This document shows, piece after piece, positions 30,854 to 43,740 of a stretch of DNA of 64,000 nt (its first letter is position 1; each line of letters begins with the position of its first letter). Made by a program: the position numbers and the translations under genes. The notes under the pieces were generated by a model. The model saw nothing but the letters and a program-made list of their open reading frames with translations. It was not told where the DNA came from and ran no database searches. Source of the DNA: Lingula anatina (lineage: Eukaryota > Brachiopoda > Lingulata > Lingulida > Lingulidae); NCBI RefSeq assembly GCF_001039355.2, contig NW_019775532.1, forward strand, positions 12,355 through 76,354, written 5' to 3'.

Positions 30854-32164
30854 ATGATTCTTCGACTTTTAATTATCTCTACCTCCGTTTTCTTTTACAT
30901 CTCCATCTCATTCGGCTTAAGTTTGAGCGTAAAGGACTAAAATGAACAAATACGATTCTTACACGGAAAAAATGTTGCTCTAAAATGTTTAATTTTATAC
31001 CTTTTTATCAATTATTTTACATAAAAGGAATGGAGGCTATTTTGACCAATACAGGCCGTTTAAAGTATCGAACTATCTTAAAACATTTTACCTGAGAATA
31101 TTTTACCTAAGAATATTTTTACTAGTTAGAGAGAGAAACACTGTATTGTTTTGCACGGTCCAAAATGGTCTGACTGTTGAAATCCATGAGACTTGCATTT
31201 GGAAGATGAGAACTTTACCATTAGACAATGGACTGTACAGCCTTAGTGCATAACTGATTAGGCAAGACACATGACAAGAAGATACTGCGTTCCCAAAACT
31301 GTTGCTTGGTGTCATTCAGTACCGACCTCTAGTACAGGTCGGCAGATACTATGGCCTTTCTAAATGCTCTCAAACCATGGGATGTCAGAATCGAATGAAG
31401 AAGGGCATATCAGACGTCACTGGGGATCATCTGGGGATCTCTTAAAATAAACGAGAAAAAATGTAGCTACTCATCTGTTTTGCGGGAATTGATTTTTTTT
31501 GTTTTTGTTTTTGACATATAGACAACAAATATGATCGGGCATATTTCAAAAGAAACTTGCATTTTATTTATTTATTTATTAATTTTTTTTTATTTATTTA
31601 TTTTGGCATTGTTGGCAGCAAGCGATATTTACTGCTTTCCAGTTTAGTCAGACGAAATGTTGTTGTTCATGTCTTGTATCTTCAGTAGCCATTTGATATT
31701 TACTGGGCAGTATACATGTAAGATCACCGGGTTATGATCAGGATCAAGAGCCGAAGAATGGACGCCTGCTGTTACCTGTTAAGTTCAGAGTTTCCACTTC
31801 CTTCCATATGCCTGCACATAAGCCTCATTCACGGTTTGATTTAATGGAAGCAACATCGTGCATATAATCTCTATTAAAGGGCGAGTAAATAATGCTAAGT
31901 GTGTGGTTTCTCTGCCGGGGTGGCGCATGTTAAATATAGACTAAGATTTTGATGAATTCAAAAGTGGATTTTTTTTTGGAAATCGTGCTTAATTAAAGTT
32001 ACGTGAAAAATGCGTCGTGTTGTTTAGACCATACAACAGTGTTTTAAACAGTGCCGTTTCAGAAGCATTACAAAATAGATTGTCAAATTCACATCAACAT
32101 TTCTTGCATCATCCATAAGAGGCAACTTATATTATTCTTGTATGCGCCTGGATCACATTTGCCA

Positions 32165-32420
32165 TTATACACTGTATGTCCATGCGGTGCTCGTATACTG
32201 CCTGTAAATCGTTTTTCGTGCCGCGTCTGTGCGGAGGCAGGCGGTGGCCGTGCAATATCGTTCGAAATCGTACGGACTCACAAAGTTCGTAGCCTGCACG
32301 ATTTTCGTATGACAAATTATAAAAATTGTAAGCCCGCAGGCTGTAGCACTATCAAAGATGGCGTCGCACATTTCCCGCATGGGCATTGTGCGGTGTACTT
32401 GAAGCGATATTGATTGAGGA
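32165..32420. other. GC-richer island of unknown nature
   Basis: This 250-bp stretch is clearly richer in C, G and CpG than its surroundings and is open on both strands (minus frame to 32581, 138 codons; plus frame 32051-32413). It contains local self-complementary pieces (GTAGCCTGCACG versus CCCGCAGGCTGTAG). It could be a repeat family member or an exon fragment; I cannot assign it. Confidence 0.3.
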
Positions 32421-35344
32421 TGAACATGTTGTTTTTGTCTCTCCCCCCCTCCACCTTTGGTGATTTTCAGAGGTGTAAGATAGCACCATTGTCGCAAAAT
32501 TTCAGAACAAGTGGCGATCACTCCGCACAGTATTAGCTTAATTCCAATCGTAAAAATCAGCAAAGTGAATTTTAATAGCACTATAGTTTTAAAAGTTAAT
32601 TGAACAGTTAATGAAATGTCAAGATTTAATGGAATTTACTTTTTCTTTTTCCATCAGATATCAACGCAAAACCAAATTTCCTTAGCAGAAGAAGTTGGTT
32701 CCAAAGCAAATCGTGAATGTCATTAACATTGTTTGCTATTTGAAAACTGTGTGCCTAGGTGGAAATTCATTTGGTCCAAAAATTTTGTTCCATTTGTTTT
32801 CCCTGTGTTCATATTTAATATTTTGACTATTCAACAAAATACTTAAGAAAACTCGACGCAGTACGTCCTCTAACCACCATGTGATGTGGGCCGAGAACCG
32901 TGTTATTCCACGAAGCACTTGAACCATGTGAATTTTTCAAAAAATAAATAAATAAAATTATAATAATAATATTAAAACATTTTTTATAATATATTGGCAC
33001 TTAAAAGTGCAGTTTATGATTTTTATGAATCCGTCCTTTGTTTTTGAGTTCTTACCTGTTTTTCAAAATATCATTTCAATAAAAGGTGTTACAAAATTAG
33101 ATACTTTTTGTTGGGAGTGTGGGAACTATTTTTCTCATATTAAGGTCAAAAGTAATAAATATTCCGTATAGTTGCACCGCTAAGTGCACCGTTAAAACAG
33201 TTTCCCTCCATATGAAATATTGGATAAATTGCCAAATAACATCTAAATGTGTGGTACAACATATCATTTTTCACTGCATATAATAACAAATTGTGCTACA
33301 GCTTATTTGGGTTTAAAAATCAGAGCTAGAATAGATTCATTTAGAGTTGCACCGACTGATTTAGTCTCAATTGGGCCTGTTCATTCCTGTATGCAGAACA
33401 AGTGGCAACGTAGTGTACCTGTACTGAACTTTTTTTATGATACGTGTGCACCAAAATAGTTCCATTGCTGCTTAACCTTTGCGCAATATACATGTATGTC
33501 ACAAGTGCTACAGGGCGCTGAAACACACCATCATCTACGTGGGGTTGAAGCATTCATAACCTCAACGTTTGAATTTCAATTGGAAAGTTCTTATTTCCTA
33601 CCTATTTATAGAATAACCGGAAACATAAAATACTAATAAAAGTGACATCAACTTTCGCCTGACAGCTTTTAAGTGTATCCAGATGAACTTAGATGTTTCA
33701 AAGAGAAGTTTGTAGAAGGCGGGTTGTGATTTGCATGTAACTGGTACAAAAATGTAATAGAAATAACTGAGTTTTGGTCAATCTATCATTTAATTAATTT
33801 ATTATTGATAGCTAGTCCACCTAATATAGCACATTTTACTGTGCAAATAAGAACATGGTTCAACGTCTACGCAGTTACAGAAAAAGTCACTTTTCGGTAG
33901 GTTTTAGAACTTTGACTCAGAGGGTATGAAACGTTGGGTTTTTTCCCTGTCCGCTCATACAATGCGGAAATAAACGTAGTCTTGTTATGAGTTAATGTTG
34001 TCGGATCAAGAATACAGCGGGTAGATTTACTAAATGACGCCACGGCAGCGTTTTTGGGTGAAAACTGTCACATTGATTTCAAACAGATCTCTTTCACTGA
34101 ACAACAGTACTAGAATTCAGTGCTAAGGTTTACTTATGATTTTATCAGAAAAGAGGCGAAATAATGCATTTGTTTGATTATAATTAGGGGTAATCAGACG
34201 ACAAACGCTTAGTCACCCTTTGTGCAGAAAAACAGAAAAAACATATTTTGCCAAATGTTGACCTTTATAACGTATCGAACCCTCTTAATGGTCACTTTTC
34301 GATATTGGAGGAAAGAAGTGTTAAAGCAGAAAAGTGACCAGTTCAACGAATTCTTACTTGCTCATTTCAAGGGGCTCTGTTAAAAGTGTTCAGTTTCTCC
34401 CAAAAATAAACTCCCGTAAAAATCCAATATCCGGGCTTTGAACCCAAACGCACGCAGACACGCACGCAGACACGCGCGCACACAAACACCCAGAGAGAGA
34501 GAGAGAGACTAAAGATATAAAGGAATTAAAAATAAAACAGGATCTGAAGTTGTTTGTAGAATCAATATATTTTGACACCCACGTCAATTAAATTCAACCT
34601 CGACCAAAAGTTTCGTGTAGAGTGAGACCTGATTAACCTATTTTACTGGAGAAAATTTTACAGCCCACATTGTAATCTCATTTTCATTGTTTTCCAGGGG
34701 TGAATATCTTTAACCACATGTTAATAATACTTTGTCTAAATGTTAATATCGAAATAACATAACTTCTTGCAATGCTTAAAATTTTTTTAACATACGTCAC
34801 ATATATAGTGAAAAAGAACTTATTCTACATTTGCACATGCGTAAACGCATGACGTAGGACTTTTCATAAGGGAAAAATAACAGGATGCTTGTTTACAAAA
34901 ATCAGAAAAAAAGAGCAAAGACATCATCGAATGCATTTTGACGTGGACAGATGTTACACGAGAATCTTTGCATATTGTCCGTGATGAAGTAATGGCTATA
35001 TATTAATGTAAGTATAAGTTTCGATTTGATTTAGTTATCAATATCCGACGATACTCGCTGTAATATAACTTATCCGTCACTTTTATATAATTGGTCCCAT
35101 AAAAAAACAAAGCCACTCGGTAGTCGAAGATTACTACTGACAGTCTTCTGCTGAGATTATGAAATGTATTTAGCCTTACGCTTTAAAAACTGCTTAGTAA
35201 AAAGAAGGGGGCGTCGTTATTGCCAAACAAGCAACAGTAATTTTCACCAAATTACCGATTTGATATAACCAGGTATAAAAACTATGCTTCATTTACAGCA
35301 ATTACGGGCATTTATGTAGTTTTTGCAAACGACGGCTTGAGTGG

Positions 35345-35637
35345 TAGCAGGGATCATTATCAAAATGAAAAATTTAACAGCTTAAACAGGAAGACATTTA
35401 ATGACAATCATCAAACATTGTATGAATAGCTGATAAAGTGAAAGGTAGAGCCATTCTGTGCACGTATTAAACAGAACTGTCGTATTGGATATAGCAGGGA
35501 TCATTATCAAAATGAAAAATTTAACAGCTTAAACAGGAAGACATATAATGACAATCATCAAACATTGTATGAATAGCTGATAAAGTGAAAGGTAGAGCCA
35601 TTCTGTGCACGTATTAAACAGAGCTGTCGTATTGGAT
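35345..35637. repeat. Two-copy tandem repeat, 147-bp unit
   Basis: Unit 1 is 35345-35491 and unit 2 is 35492-35637, nearly identical (differences such as ACATTTAATG versus ACATATAATG and AGAACTG versus AGAGCTG). The unit starts TAGCAGGGATCATTATC and ends GTATTGGAT. Confidence 0.95.
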
Positions 35638-37634
35638 TCTGCTCCGTAAAGCATTTTTATGGTAATATACTTTATTGCAAGTAGCATTGAAATCAAGCGT
35701 TCCATTTCAATAGCGACAATTGACTTTAAAATGATGTAAATGAAATGAATAAAAGATCAGAGACCTTAAATGTTAGAACGAGAATGAAATGATACATTGT
35801 AGAAAAGCCAGAAAGTTCAGGAATAACTATTATATTATTCCTAGAGAATGGTATATGAGGCTTTATTTAGGTGGTCAGGGACAGCGATAAGAAACGTTCT
35901 GTCATATTCATTTTAGGATGCTAACGTCAGGTTAACTCATGATTTGTATCTCGTTGAAAGCAGTTGAAGTTACATTTGTTCTTACATTACATACATATGA
36001 ACATACACTTTAATTAACGCTTTCGTTTCGACATCTCGATGAATGATTTCATACCTGAAGCCACTTGATTGCAAATGCACTTACAGCATGCTTATCTATT
36101 TCATTATTTATTTCATTAATTGTATATTCTACTATTCATTGTTTTTTTAATCGACTTAACAATACATTTAATCTTTCTAAAGATCGTCTATCGTGGTTTC
36201 TTTTTTAAACCTTTTCATTGCTTTGGTTTATGCCTGCTTTGGCTCGTTACTGAAATCCATTGGAGGTTGATTATGAAAGGCAATATGTCAAGTTTGCAAT
36301 CTATCTCAAGGCCAATTGAGCAAATGCCAAAGTTAGGGTAAATTTCCAATAGGTTCTTTACAGTGACTTTGAAAACGGTTCATATTTATATGCATCTTTA
36401 TGTACACTTAACCGTGTTACAAAGGAATATGTATATATGTATACATATACAGGATTTCTAAACTTTCGCTCCCTCCCGTGTTAAAAGTTTTGTATTTTTA
36501 CACTTTTTTCTCTCCTATTCCTACACAAATCTTTCACACAATTTCCCGATCTGTCAAAATTGCCCCATAAGACCACGACGCTATTTTCAAGTTAATTTCT
36601 ACAACTTAATCGAAAATGCGAAAAATGCAGTCGATGTGTAAGTGAGATGATGTAAAAGGACAAATTAGTTTCGAATATGATTAATGTTGTACGCAATTTC
36701 ATGGGAATTTTATCAAGGGTTAAAAAGTATGCATATGTTAAAGCAAACATTTATCATCTCCTGAAAGTAATCATCCGGTTTATAATATAGACCCCAGGGG
36801 AACGGGAAAACATTATATCACGTGCGTTGTGATATTTACATCCATTTAGTTGCTTAGCTGATAGCAACATGTGATGCAGGAAAAGTAGGTGCACGTGAAA
36901 ACGTATTTTGTTAGGACGTAGTCAAACGTTACTCCGTGTGTTTTCAATTTCGGAATTTATCTTGGTTATGCCAAATTCATTGTGTTTCAGGCCAACAGGT
37001 TGTATAACTTCTCATCATGTGTTCCCTAATCAGGAACACCCCATTAGCGTAGATGGTTGAATGCTTGTGATGCGTTGCACAGGTTTCTAAGATTAACGAG
37101 AGTTTTACGTTGTTTTCTCTTCTTTTTTTCAGAGGTGCATGGAAGATGAGTGATTTGCACTGAAGTAAAACTAAAAGACGTGTTTGGCGGACTGGCAGTG
37201 AAAGCGCGTCTAACAATAAGATTTGTAAAAACACAAAGAGATGTATGACCGTAATAACGTAATGCCATTTAGCAGACACTTTTCCTGGTATCGGCAGCTT
37301 CTGACTGAACTGTTTCTACGTGACAGATGTTGACATTTATTTCTTTTCTCATTTATTTTCATTTTGTCTTCGCTTTTCTTGGATATAAGCGTGGGATAAA
37401 TTGTGGAACGTAGGGATCAATTAGGCCTCCGGTGAATTCCGTCACCGTACATTGGCAGGAGGATTCTTCATAATGGTGATGATTTAGTTTGTAGCATTCT
37501 TGTGACATTTTGAAAATCGATATTTCAAAGCGTAACGTTACGCTATCTAACGCTTTGCCTTAGACGCAGTATCGAACCTCTGGGTGTGAGAAGCAACTTT
37601 TCTGAAACAAGAACCTTGAATTCAAGTGTAGGAA
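35638..37634. other. Upstream region of the first GPCR gene
   Basis: No coding region recognised. A polypyrimidine tract and AG at 37111-37132 (CTCTTCTTTTTTTCAG) could be the acceptor of a 5'-UTR exon. The second GPCR has a similar signal upstream. Confidence 0.4.
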
Positions 37635-38879
37635 ATGCAGAGTCGAAACACTGGTTTGCTGCCAAATATAAGTGCACAGATGAATGAATCTCAGTCGTCA
37701 TCTTGCCTCTGCCAAGATCCAAGAAATGTTTCAGCGTGCGGCCTTGATCTATTCGAGCGCCATGGATGGTTCGAAATACTGTCCACCTTTGCTCCGTATG
37801 CGCTTCTCACAGATCGTATTGTGTCACCTATATGGTACATAATAGGTATAGGAGGGAACGCTGTCTCCTTCACTATATGGTCCCAGCGATGCATGCGGAG
37901 AAAAAACAGTGCTGCTAACTATTTGGCTGCCCTTGCTCTGTCGGACTTCTGTTTTCTGTTATTCCACGTGATCATGGAGATGAAAATAGCATGGGGAATC
38001 GGCACTATAGACTTTCCCGTCGTGTGTGAAGCGTTTATGGTGTGTTACTATACTTTTCAATATCTCCTGCCCTTCTTGGTGCTAGGGTTCACGGTGGAAC
38101 GGTTTATAGCCGTGTGTTTCCCGTTCAGAGTTGCTAAATACTGCACTGGGGCCCAGGCTGTTAGAAATATTTGCATATTAGTGTTCATTGCTTTCTCTCT
38201 GTGTAGCCTCCAAGGGTACCTTTGGTACTACAATGGGGATAACTCTCAGTGCGAGATGCGACCCGAAGCTCTCCAAGGAGAAGACATGTCTTTCGAAAAG
38301 ATTTGGACATGGGTGACCGAAATGATTGTGTTTGCTGTTGTACCACTTTTTATCTTGTGCCTAAATTTATGTGTTGTGAGAACTATCTGGAAAGTTTCAC
38401 TAGAAGGACCTGTGTCCACAAGCTTCACGCGCATGATACACAAACGCACAGCAGTTAATGGCATGGCGTATTTAGCCGACGCCAAAGCATCATCAACTAT
38501 TATGTTACTTTCAGTTTCTTTTTTCGTTATCTTCACAACTCTCCCGGCGACACTTGTATATGCTATGTATTCTCTAGTTATACCAGGGGACACCTGCCTA
38601 GCTGACACTGACATTGTCCTGGATAAAAATTGGCAGTCTTATTTTACGTATATCACTGTCAGGAAGATAGTTGAAGAAATCGGTTTGTCCCAGCATGCTT
38701 GTAATATCATTATATACTCTCTTACTGGGACCAAATTTAGACGGCAATTGAAGAAGTTGTTCAGGGAAAAGAAAAACCGTTCTTATGTATTTAAGGGGCG
38801 TTTTCAGAGGATTCGGTCGGTAAATGACACTAGCAGTGGACGAACACTGGGCAGCACAACGCAGAACACGAAAGTGTGA
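37635..38879 (+). CDS. Class-A (rhodopsin-like) GPCR, neuropeptide-receptor-like, paralogue 1
   Basis: Single-exon coding region, 414 aa. The N-terminus has N-glycosylation sites (NIS, NES, NVS) and no clear signal peptide. Seven helices lie at about 66-86 (GN motif), 94-116 (LALSD), 132-156, 177-198, 225-248, 287-311 and 337-361. Cys131 and Cys206 are placed for the conserved disulphide. The DRY box is ERF (155-157), the helix-6 motif is FTTLP instead of CWxP, and NPxxY is NIIIY (357-361). After helix 7 comes a Lys/Arg-rich tail. Such variants occur in the expanded invertebrate FMRFamide-receptor-like and GPR139/142-like groups. The ligand is unknown. It is a clear paralogue of 58319-59464, with many identical blocks such as SVSFFVIF and LPATLVYA. 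The start is the first ATG of the open frame; a second Met (residue 16) is possible. Confidence 0.92.
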   Translation: MQSRNTGLLPNISAQMNESQSSSCLCQDPRNVSACGLDLFERHGWFEILSTFAPYALLTDRIVSPIWYIIGIGGNAVSFTIWSQRCMRRKNSAANYLAALALSDFCFLLFHVIMEMKIAWGIGTIDFPVVCEAFMVCYYTFQYLLPFLVLGFTVERFIAVCFPFRVAKYCTGAQAVRNICILVFIAFSLCSLQGYLWYYNGDNSQCEMRPEALQGEDMSFEKIWTWVTEMIVFAVVPLFILCLNLCVVRTIWKVSLEGPVSTSFTRMIHKRTAVNGMAYLADAKASSTIMLLSVSFFVIFTTLPATLVYAMYSLVIPGDTCLADTDIVLDKNWQSYFTYITVRKIVEEIGLSQHACNIIIYSLTGTKFRRQLKKLFREKKNRSYVFKGRFQRIRSVNDTSSGRTLGSTTQNTKV

Positions 38880-39871
38880 GGATCTAACAGAAGCGGAGAA
38901 CTTTAAAGATGGCTTTGAAAAATGCTTTTTATAGCTCACGCACTTGAAGTAGGAGTTGAGTTTACAAGGCTCATTATCATTGGTTTTTATATTGTGTAAA
39001 TGCTATATTTCTAAAGATTTATAAAAAAAACTTGCAGGAAGCAAAATTGACAATAGTAATAAATATGCTTCATCGATGTAACAATTGCAGTGACGGATTT
39101 TACCAGACAATACTGTTTGCGTTTGATGAAAAGTTAAAGGCAAATGATGTACATTACCTTTTGGTTATAGATGTTTATTATACCATATGTACGGTCATCC
39201 CTTTTAATTGCTTAAAAGAATAGATCTAAGATAAGTGCTGATTATTATTTCTGGCCAAATTCTTTTTCGCTTTCAGAAAGATTGCGGATTCTTTTCAGCA
39301 TCAACTTGTCATCAATTATACATTGTCAGAATATGTTCTGTGTCTGTCAAAGATTAATTACAGAAGATAAGACTCGTTGCGATTTGCTGGAATTGATAGC
39401 GAATGATATACGATAGATTCAATAATTTCTGACATAATTTTCTTTGTATTGTTTATCGAACTGTTACGATACTTTGATCTCATTTGTAATAAACATCCAT
39501 GCACCTATAAATTATTATCAGTGGAATAGTTATTGTATGTCCCTACTGAAAATTAAAATGAATCGAGCTGAGAACAAAGGGTAAAATGTGTCCTTAGTAG
39601 CATTCGTTGAGGGGATAGCTTGTGACACCAAGAATAAAGAAAAGAAAACTAATGTGTGTTGTCTTGGGATTTTCGAGGCTTAAATTCTACTTGGCCAACA
39701 CTATAGCTTCTCCTGCGTTGTCAGAATTAAGGCATACCATTTTAGTAAAGAAAATCTCTGTATACACTTAACGCAAAATATCCACTACTATGCATTTCTT
39801 CTCTAAACTCACAATTACGCCACTGGGCGCATGTTTTATGGACAGGCATATTGCATAACATTTTACAGCTC
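38880..39871 (+). other. 3' region of the first GPCR gene
   Basis: AT-rich. Candidate poly(A) signals AATAAA occur at 39488-39493 and elsewhere; none is decisive. No gene recognised. Confidence 0.4.
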
Positions 39872-39926
39872 TGTCCAGAGGGAGGCATGCGCAGAACAGT
39901 ACAGCATGAAACTGCATTACATTCAA

Positions 39927-40009
<83 letters not shown>

Positions 40010-40175
40010 CAATGCAACAAGATCTGGTTTCTCTATGAAAAAGATATGCAACACATCTGTCCAGAGGGAGGCATGCACTGAACGGTACAGCATAAAACTG
40101 CATTACATTCAAGTATGTATGTATGTAAGCAATGCAACAAGATCTGGTTTCTCTATGAAAAAGATATGCAACACA
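39872..40175. repeat. Two-copy tandem repeat carrying an expanded (AT)n tract
   Basis: The unit runs CTGTCCAGAGGGAGGCATGC, CAGCAT(G/A)AAACTGC, ATTACATTCAAGTAT, microsatellite, AAGCAATGCAACAAGATCTG, GTTTCTCTATG and ATATGCAACAC. Unit 1 (about 39872-40055) has about 80 bp of pure (AT)n at 39929-40007. Unit 2 (about 40056-40175) has only a few ATGT repeats at the same place. Confidence 0.93.
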
Positions 40176-41704
40176 AAGTTTTTCATTCCGCAAACAACAC
40201 AAAAACGCGATGCATTTCCACTACACCAGCACAGGAGAAAAACAAAAAAGATAAATGCACTTTTAACCATGTTTCCGTACTCATACACGATATTTTATTA
40301 TCTATTTTGCTACTCTAATGGCCAGCGTTTTGAGTTTCGGATAACCAACAAGTATCTATAACAACTCTTTATATTCACTCATAAAACAATGAAACGTCTT
40401 TCGACCTGTTTCCAGGTGTTACGAATTCTATCCCATTTCTTGCCCGAATGTAAATATAAGATGAGTTATAGTTTTGATTGTGTTTTACTGTTTACATTCT
40501 GCATTACATACAGTTTGGTTGTTTCTTTTATTTGCAGTCGACGTTTCAAAAAAAAATATATATTCATAAAACTGTCGCCAAACACCGAGTTATTATACAA
40601 GAGGACTTTTTCTTTTGTCTTATCTTTGAGTTAACGCACGGATAACCACTTCAAACTAACCTGATTATTCAGCAATTAAGCTAAAAACATGTTGCTGTTT
40701 ATAAAGATGCCCCAATCGATCTATAGCAACCTCTGGGGCGTGTGATGATGATAGACTTAATAGTGAACAGTGATTGCACGACATAAATCTTTCATTTGCC
40801 TAATCATTGCAACTGCAAAACGTCATTTTTTATGTGCTAAATTCATATTAATAGTCGTAAATATAATCTTGTCGCATTGTATTTTATCATATAGGTGGCT
40901 GTATAAAACGTGAGAAATTGTTGACAGATGATGCTTGATGTAAACGAATTTAGGTCCCGTCTTTAATACACCTTTAATTTTTCTATGACAATGTGTGGCG
41001 TTGTTGATAAAAGTCTAACTTAAGCGGAAGGAACTTTAATCTGGGGAGAACCACACAAATCCTCGTTAAGCCTGTGCTATTTCTTCTTTCCCTATTAACA
41101 AGATAAATGTTATTCAACATTGGGTAATTGGGAGAATCGTTTTGTTTCAAATCTATCCAGGTTTTCATGCATGTCAGGAGGAATGAAACTTAATTCGCAC
41201 GCTCTGTCTCAGTCTCGTTAATGTAATCATTAATCACTATATGTCATTTTTTGTATACAGCACAAATCATTTTAACTCGTGCTCAGATGATTTGGCATTA
41301 TTCTATTGCTATTGCTGTTTCTAGGAATCGATCTAGGCAACCTTGTCAAGCTGTTGTTTTTTATGAACATTATGATGCCTGGTTCTTTAATATCTTTTTT
41401 TTTTCTTTTTCAACAAACAGGCATCATGTGAAAGCAGAAAGAAAGAAATTAAGTTGACATAAGAAACAAAACCGAAATACTGAGGAAAAAGCAAAGAAAT
41501 GTAATAATAACCTACATAGAATCACTAACAACATTGATGGAACAAGCTTATCGGCAGTGCGTTTATACTTTGAGTGGAATTTAAATGTTACTTCAAAAGT
41601 GCTTTAATACTTAACCTGTGTACATATTTTGTGGCCTTAAAGATTCGTTGTTTTAAAGATCCACCACGGTTAGGTGCTCAATCGATTATTTAGGTTTAGT
41701 AGTT
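40176..41704. other. Intergenic, no recognised gene
   Basis: AT-rich sequence with only short chance open frames. Confidence 0.5.
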
Positions 41705-41948
41705 GGTCATTTTCTTTTTACGGGTGTCTTAAAAGGAGCTGTGATTTGATTATCTTGTATTCTATGGGAATTTGAATTGCTCTCAGCCTAGGCTTTTCAT
41801 ATACGAACATGTGTTGTGTCGAGATTATAACCTGTTACTTGATGTGCAGATATTCCTTGTATTTGATGTTGCACCCGCGTGTACAATCACACTTGGTTAC
41901 GAGTAAACGAAACTTCATGCCCTGGCCCCAGTTTCACACACGCACACG

Positions 41949-41983
<35 letters not shown>

Positions 41984-42079
41984 GAAGTCAGTTCCCTGGC
42001 TTAGTTGACTAGCATTTCCATGAGAGTTCTCTTACACTGCTCCTGATAGGGTAATTTGTGCTCATGTGACCATGTAACA
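41705..42079. repeat. Left arm of a large inverted repeat
   Basis: This arm matches the reverse complement of 43380-43740 almost throughout: shared blocks include CATTTTCTTTTTACGGGT, AAAAGGAGCTGTGATTTGAT, TTGCACCCGCGTGTACAATC and TCCATGAGAGTTCTCTTACA. It contains a (CA)n tract at about 41952-41982. The outermost bases are given to within about 10 bp. Confidence 0.93.
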
Positions 42080-42108
42080 TTGGTAATTAAGTTCTGACTT
42101 AAGTTTTT

Positions 42109-42111
<3 letters not shown>

Positions 42112-42154
<43 letters not shown>
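42112..42154. repeat. (GT)n microsatellite
   Basis: About 20 dinucleotide units after a T run. Confidence 0.97.
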
Positions 42155-42156
<2 letters not shown>

Positions 42157-42969
42157 GCCGGGGCCTGGCTTTACGTTTGCTATGGATTTCTACCATATCG
42201 TGAAGGTCAGCATATAAAGGTCAGCGATATAACATGGTATCTTGGGAGACGTTTTGAAGTTCCACGAGGGCAATATAATTCCATAAAAGCCCCTTTACCT
42301 CTTTTTTTAGTAACAACCTTTATCTTTACCTATTTTATGGTGTATACTCTATCAGAATCCTATTTATCGGTTATCTAGAATCGTTGACCCATAACGAATG
42401 GGTATCTGGTGAAGTTCCCACACCAATGGCCTAGCTATATGAACAAGGTGTTAAAAACTACCTATCTCATATTTGATCCATTTTGATAAAATCTAACCTC
42501 TTTCCTTATCCTTGCCCTTTATGAAATATGAAATAACATCATGCATAATGTATTTATTGTGATTATAAAGTATTGTTCTAACCCATTTATCAAAAAGAGG
42601 GCGTTTTAATCAGGATCCACAGGCGGTTTCAATCTTTTCGCTAAACACTGACGCACCGTTACTATAAGATTATGAGGAATGAAAACAGTTGCTCCACTTC
42701 TTAAACAACAGATGCCAGTTGCAGAAACATTTAAAGTAGTAAACATTAGTTGAACCTTTGGGCAAATTATCTGTAAGTTTTCGCTATGTAGTCAGGTGGC
42801 TCAAGCTGTTTTTTTCGGTATTTTGTGCACTGTCGGAATTTTTTCTCAGTGCTTTCTATATCCTATATACTCCTACAACACATATCTGCATGTTTTTCTG
42901 GATATTAAAAAAAAAACCAAGGTGACCCTCATTTGTTATATGGACTTACCACTACTGGCAGGCAGATGT

Positions 42970-42972
<3 letters not shown>

Positions 42973-43021
<49 letters not shown>

Positions 43022-43130
43022 CTTTATTGGAGAATGGCAACCCGAAGGTTGAAGTTATACAATTACATATATACAGTATATATATGAATATTTAAGTCAA
43101 GGAAGCCTGGTCATTTTTTGCACTATGACA
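42973..43130 (-). mobile_element. Probable 3' tail of a retroelement with (TAA)n tract
   Basis: On the minus strand a tail reads CAACCTTCGGGTTGCCATTC, then TCCAATAAAGATTATTATT and about 16 ATT units (42973-43020). A poly(A)-signal-like AATAAAG next to a simple triplet repeat is typical of SINE/LINE 3' ends. No coding part remains. The upstream limit is uncertain. Confidence 0.5.
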
Positions 43131-43379
43131 TAAGGTTTAATGTTTTTCAGTTTTTTCAGTATTTAAGTCATGTTTTTTCCTCTAGTTAATCATAATTTGG
43201 TGACAGTATTATAAAATAAATTAAAATTATTTGATAAATAACTGATGTGACCATTTGGAATTCGAATATTTATTCTTCATGTTTGACCATTTGTATTTGT
43301 TGCAACAGGTAATACCATTTTTTAAAGTAAATCGATTCTAAATATTCTTGAAGGATTTTTTTACTTTAATATCGGAGCA

Positions 43380-43475
43380 TGTTACATGGTCACATGAGCA
43401 CATATTACCCTATCAGGAGCAGTGTAAGAGAACTCTCATGGAAATGCTAGTCAACTAAGCCAGGGAACTGACTTC

Positions 43476-43509
<34 letters not shown>

Positions 43510-43740
43510 GCGTATGTGAAACTGGGGCCAGGGCATGAAGTTTCGTTTACTCGTAACCAAGTGTGATTGTACACGCGGGTGCAACATCAAATACAAGGAA
43601 TATCTGCACATCAAGTAACAGGTTATAATCTCGACACAACACATGTTTGTATATGAAAAGCCTAGGATGAGTGCAATTCTAATCCCCATAGAATACAATC
43701 AAATCACAGCTCCTTTTAAGCTACCCGTAAAAAGAAAATG
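43380..43740. repeat. Right arm of the large inverted repeat
   Basis: Inverted copy of 41705-42079, with a (GT)n tract at about 43477-43504. The spacer between the arms is 1.3 kb and holds a (GT)n tract, the (TAA)n tail and no recognisable transposase. Confidence 0.93.

Larger units (their letters stand above)
27687..35344. other. Gene-poor intergenic stretch
   Basis: No recognised gene. Includes a (CTA)n tract at about 30811-30853, ATTT-rich low complexity at about 31561-31605, a GC-richer island at about 32170-32420 and a CA/GA low-complexity patch at about 34449-34509. Confidence 0.5.

Noticed and set aside
37691-37894. Minus-strand frames opposite the GPCR genes (also 38246-38939 and 58293-59136)
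   Set aside because: Shadows of the receptor coding sequence.
39742-40361. Overlapping open frames on both strands with poly(Tyr-Ile) repeats
   Set aside because: They are translations of the (AT)n microsatellite and its tandem flanks, not genes.
41809-42012. Open frame with a His-Thr repeat, and its near-identical copy at 43447-43698 on the minus strand
   Set aside because: The match is explained by the inverted repeat arms, and the repeat by the CA microsatellite; no coding evidence.
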